DNA of 6,741 nucleotides, from NCBI GenBank assembly GCA_902783515.1, contig CACZRK010000168.1:1-6741 (forward strand), written 5' to 3'. This DNA is from an uncultured Coriobacteriaceae bacterium. GTDB lineage: Bacteria > Actinomycetota > Coriobacteriia > Coriobacteriales > UMGS124. The notes under the pieces were generated by a model that was given only the letters and a program-made list of their open reading frames with translations, searched no databases and was not told the DNA's origin. This document shows, piece by piece, positions 6,344-6,741 of the stretch (position 1 is the stretch's first letter; the number at the start of each line of letters is the position of its first letter). The position numbers were made by a program, and so were the translations under genes.

Positions 6344-6741
6344 CTACATCTGCGCAGCTACGGCCATGAGCGAGCGCGCCATGCCGGCGGGGCTCGACTC
6401 TCCCACGACCGCCGTGCCGCCGCGAGCCTGGATGGATCGGACGAGGTCGTCGCGAGGCGTCCCGTCAAGCGTGAGGCCGTCCGCGTTCAGGATCACGTCA
6501 GGTATGACGACGCCCGTGCGCGCGAGGTCGCGCGGCAGCTGCCCGAGGATGTCCTGGGCGGTGAGCAGGCCGGAGACGTCCACGTTGCCGCCGAAGTAGT
6601 CGTTGCGCACGGCAAGGGGCTCGGCGACGCGCGCCATGCCGAGCCCCTCGATCGCCCGGCTGGCGAGCGGCGCCGACGCGACGCCCACCAGAAACGTCAC
6701 GCGCGCGCCATGCGCCGCCAGGGCGCCCACGGCGCGCGCGA
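6344..6741 (-). CDS. DUF512-family protein, C-terminal 131 codons (cut by right window edge)
   Basis: The reading frame continues through the right edge, so this is the tail of a larger gene; the first apparent start, at 6730, is an internal GTG and not the real one. Full-length family members carry a PDZ-like region, a radical-SAM-like Fe-S region and the C-terminal DUF512 domain. The visible part fits DUF512: TFLVGVASAP, then VRNDYFGGNVDVSGLLTAQD, where the family has V-x-N-x-F-F-G-x-x-V-x-V-x-G-L-L-x-G-x-D, then GVVIPDVIL and a degenerate equivalent of the F-L-D-D segment (LTLDGTPRDDL). The protein ends in AAQM before TAG (6346-6344). Adjacency to der is recurrent in Gram-positives and supports the call. 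The biochemical function is unknown. Confidence 0.85.
   Translation of the reverse strand, partial: ARAVGALAAHGARVTFLVGVASAPLASRAIEGLGMARVAEPLAVRNDYFGGNVDVSGLLTAQDILGQLPRDLARTGVVIPDVILNADGLTLDGTPRDDLVRSIQARGGTAVVGESSPAGMARSLMAVAAQM

Noticed and set aside
1..6741. Mobile element, CRISPR array, tRNA/rRNA, toxin-antitoxin or defence system
   Set aside because: No transposase or integrase motifs, long inverted repeats, regularly spaced repeats or tRNA-like folds were seen; the window is fully occupied by housekeeping genes.

Overview
The window is a high-GC bacterial chromosome segment in which every gene I can support lies on the minus strand, so transcription runs from the right edge to the left. 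Codon third positions are strongly G/C. The order DUF512 protein, der, plsY, gpsA resembles the housekeeping cluster of Clostridia and related Gram-positives, where spoIVA often follows gpsA. With this base composition, a non-sporulating actinobacterium of the Coriobacteriia type (Olsenella, Atopobium, Collinsella relatives) is my best guess. That is an inference from gene order and composition; no 16S or other lineage marker is present.

Layout in transcription order: (1) 6741-6344, the last 131 codons of a DUF512-family protein, cut by the right edge. (2) 6343-6228, the longest non-coding gap (116 nt), holding an imperfect hairpin after the DUF512 stop, a possible extended -10 promoter and a second short hairpin in the der leader. 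(3) der (tandem-GTPase ribosome assembly factor, GTG start). (4) plsY (acyl-phosphate:glycerol-3-phosphate acyltransferase), 5 nt later. (5) gpsA (glycerol-3-phosphate dehydrogenase), 3 nt later. (6) rpe (ribulose-phosphate 3-epimerase), overlapping the gpsA stop by ATGA. (7) A class I cysteine desulfurase after 58 nt. (8) A PHP-family phosphoesterase of the histidinol-phosphatase type after 65 nt, the gap containing an 11-bp tandem duplication. (9) The N-terminal 111 codons of a NIF3-family protein, overlapping the PHP stop by ATGA and cut by the left edge.

Functionally, gpsA and plsY are consecutive steps: GpsA makes sn-glycerol 3-phosphate from dihydroxyacetone phosphate and PlsY acylates it to 1-acyl-glycerol 3-phosphate, the entry to membrane phospholipids. 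Der acts in 50S subunit maturation, Rpe in the pentose phosphate pathway, and the desulfurase supplies sulfane sulfur for Fe-S clusters or thiolated tRNA. The PHP and NIF3 proteins are both metal-site proteins whose true substrates cannot be read from sequence. The tight spacing suggests one or two polycistronic housekeeping transcripts. I see no mobile element, CRISPR array, RNA gene or defence system, and no clear undescribed system; the findings are modest.
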